A stretch of DNA of 6,049 nucleotides from the NCBI GenBank assembly GCA_016200785.1, contig JACQED010000619.1, positions 1 to 6,049 of the forward strand, given 5' to 3'. The notes below the pieces were generated by a model. The model worked only from the letters and a program-made list of their open reading frames with translations. It ran no database searches and was not told the DNA's origin. Made by a program: the position numbers and the translations under genes. Position 1 is the first letter of the stretch; every line of letters begins with the position of its first letter. The stretch is from Chloroflexota bacterium (GTDB lineage: Bacteria; Chloroflexota; Anaerolineae; Anaerolineales; JACQED01). This document shows positions 5,506-6,049 of this stretch, one piece after another.

Positions 5506-6049
5506 TCACACCCGCCGCCAGCGGATTGCGCCGAAGGACACTTCGCCCAGAGGCGCGTCGTCTTCCACCCGCACGTCGGTGATGACCACGCGGCCGGCGT
5601 TGTGATCGGCGACGTTGGGGTCGAGATCAAATTGCCCCAACGGCGCCCAGCGGTTCGGCAAAGCCGATTGACTCACGATGATCAATTGCTCGTCGGGTTG
5701 CCCGCCGGGCTGATAGGTCAGGATGCGGTAGCCGACCGCCTGGCACGAATTGTGGTCGTCGGGGATGAACGCTTCGATGGCATAGCGCCCCGGCCCCGGC
5801 AGCTGCGCGTGGTAAGTGCAGTAATAGGCATCAGCCGTCGTCCCGTTCTTATACTTCACCTGCCCTCCGTAAACGTCGTTGAATGTGGAGATGTGATGCT
5901 CGGGATCGCCCTCGGGGAAGTACCAACCCTCCGAGAAGCCGGGATCGCCGGGCCGGACGATCACTGCGCCTCCGGCGAAGGGATCGGGATCGGGCGGTGG
6001 AGGCGGCGGAGATGGAGGCGGTGGCGGCGGCGGCGCGACGATCACCACC
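5506..6049 (-). CDS. C-terminal part of a proline-linker protein with a golvesin C-terminal-like domain (partial)
   Basis: The open frame runs off the right edge with no supported start; the GTG codons at 6048 and 6045 are just the first in view, lying ahead of the linker, so the N terminus is missing. The visible 180 residues begin with a proline-rich linker (about residues 6-23, 5980-6033: seven Pro, Ser, six Pro, then DPDP) coded by GGC/GGT/GGA-rich DNA on the plus strand. Then comes a single beta-rich domain (about 28-179) resembling the golvesin C-terminal-like / Xly carbohydrate-binding-like fold: VRPGDPGFSEGWYF (31-44), PGPGRYAIEAFIPDDH (86-101), QLIIVSQSA (121-129) and the end stretch GEVSFGAIRWRRV. 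In Chloroflexota such domains follow Pro-rich linkers on kinases, peptidases or other envelope proteins, so it probably displays outside the cell as a binding or adhesion module. No transmembrane segment is in view. A terminator-like hairpin follows. Domain assignment moderately sure; full protein unknown. Confidence 0.78.
   Translation of the reverse strand, partial: VVIVAPPPPPPPSPPPPPPDPDPFAGGAVIVRPGDPGFSEGWYFPEGDPEHHISTFNDVYGGQVKYKNGTTADAYYCTYHAQLPGPGRYAIEAFIPDDHNSCQAVGYRILTYQPGGQPDEQLIIVSQSALPNRWAPLGQFDLDPNVADHNAGRVVITDVRVEDDAPLGEVSFGAIRWRRV

Noticed and set aside
5980..6049. GGC/GGT/GGA-rich run as a possible tandem repeat or CRISPR-like array
   Set aside because: It is the coding DNA of the proline linker; there are no spaced, identical repeat units.
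1..6049. tRNA, rRNA, riboswitch, transposase or attachment site
   Set aside because: I saw no cloverleaf, conserved rRNA stretch, known riboswitch core, DDE-type protein or flanking direct repeats in either strand.

Overview
The window is high-GC bacterial DNA holding seven protein-coding genes, one of them cut by the right edge, packed with short gaps or overlaps. The gene set, four GTG starts among the six complete genes, and the style of the short palindromic and heptanucleotide repeats suggest an uncultured Chloroflexota (Anaerolineae-like) bacterium. That is an inference from pattern familiarity, not from a marker gene. No rRNA, tRNA, CRISPR array, transposase or phage gene is visible.

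Left part (1-3071): bases 1-157 are unassigned. A LysE-type six-helix exporter runs leftward (158-781). Across a 52-bp intergenic gap, a three-gene rightward operon begins: a membrane-anchored DUF3105 protein (834-1454), a membrane-tethered or secreted glucose/sorbosone-dehydrogenase-like beta-propeller (1486-2610), and a small four-helix membrane protein (2607-3071) coupled to it by a GTGA overlap. The gap carries an extended -10 promoter (TGGTACAAT) inside a near-perfect 16-bp palindrome, a candidate operator. A strong hairpin fills the space between the DUF3105 stop and the GTG of the dehydrogenase gene.

Right part (3046-6049): three genes run leftward and meet the operon in a 26-bp convergent overlap. 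In transcription order they are the C-terminal part of a large protein with a proline-rich linker and a golvesin-C-terminal-like beta domain (5506 to beyond 6049), a YbhN/AglD-type flippase-like membrane protein (4356-5384), and a NAD(P)/FAD-dependent amine-oxidase-fold oxidoreductase (3046-4359). The last two overlap by ATGA and are probably translated together; such pairs are often seen near lipid-linked glycan genes. Between the golvesin-domain gene and the flippase gene lie a putative promoter, a terminator-like GC hairpin with a T-rich tail, and a 9-bp-stem palindromic repeat of a widely dispersed REP-like kind.

I do not see a clearly new biological system. The points most worth checking are the palindrome-embedded divergent promoter, the hairpin at the dehydrogenase start, the double-hairpin leader of the flippase gene, and a heptanucleotide repeat inside the oxidoreductase gene.
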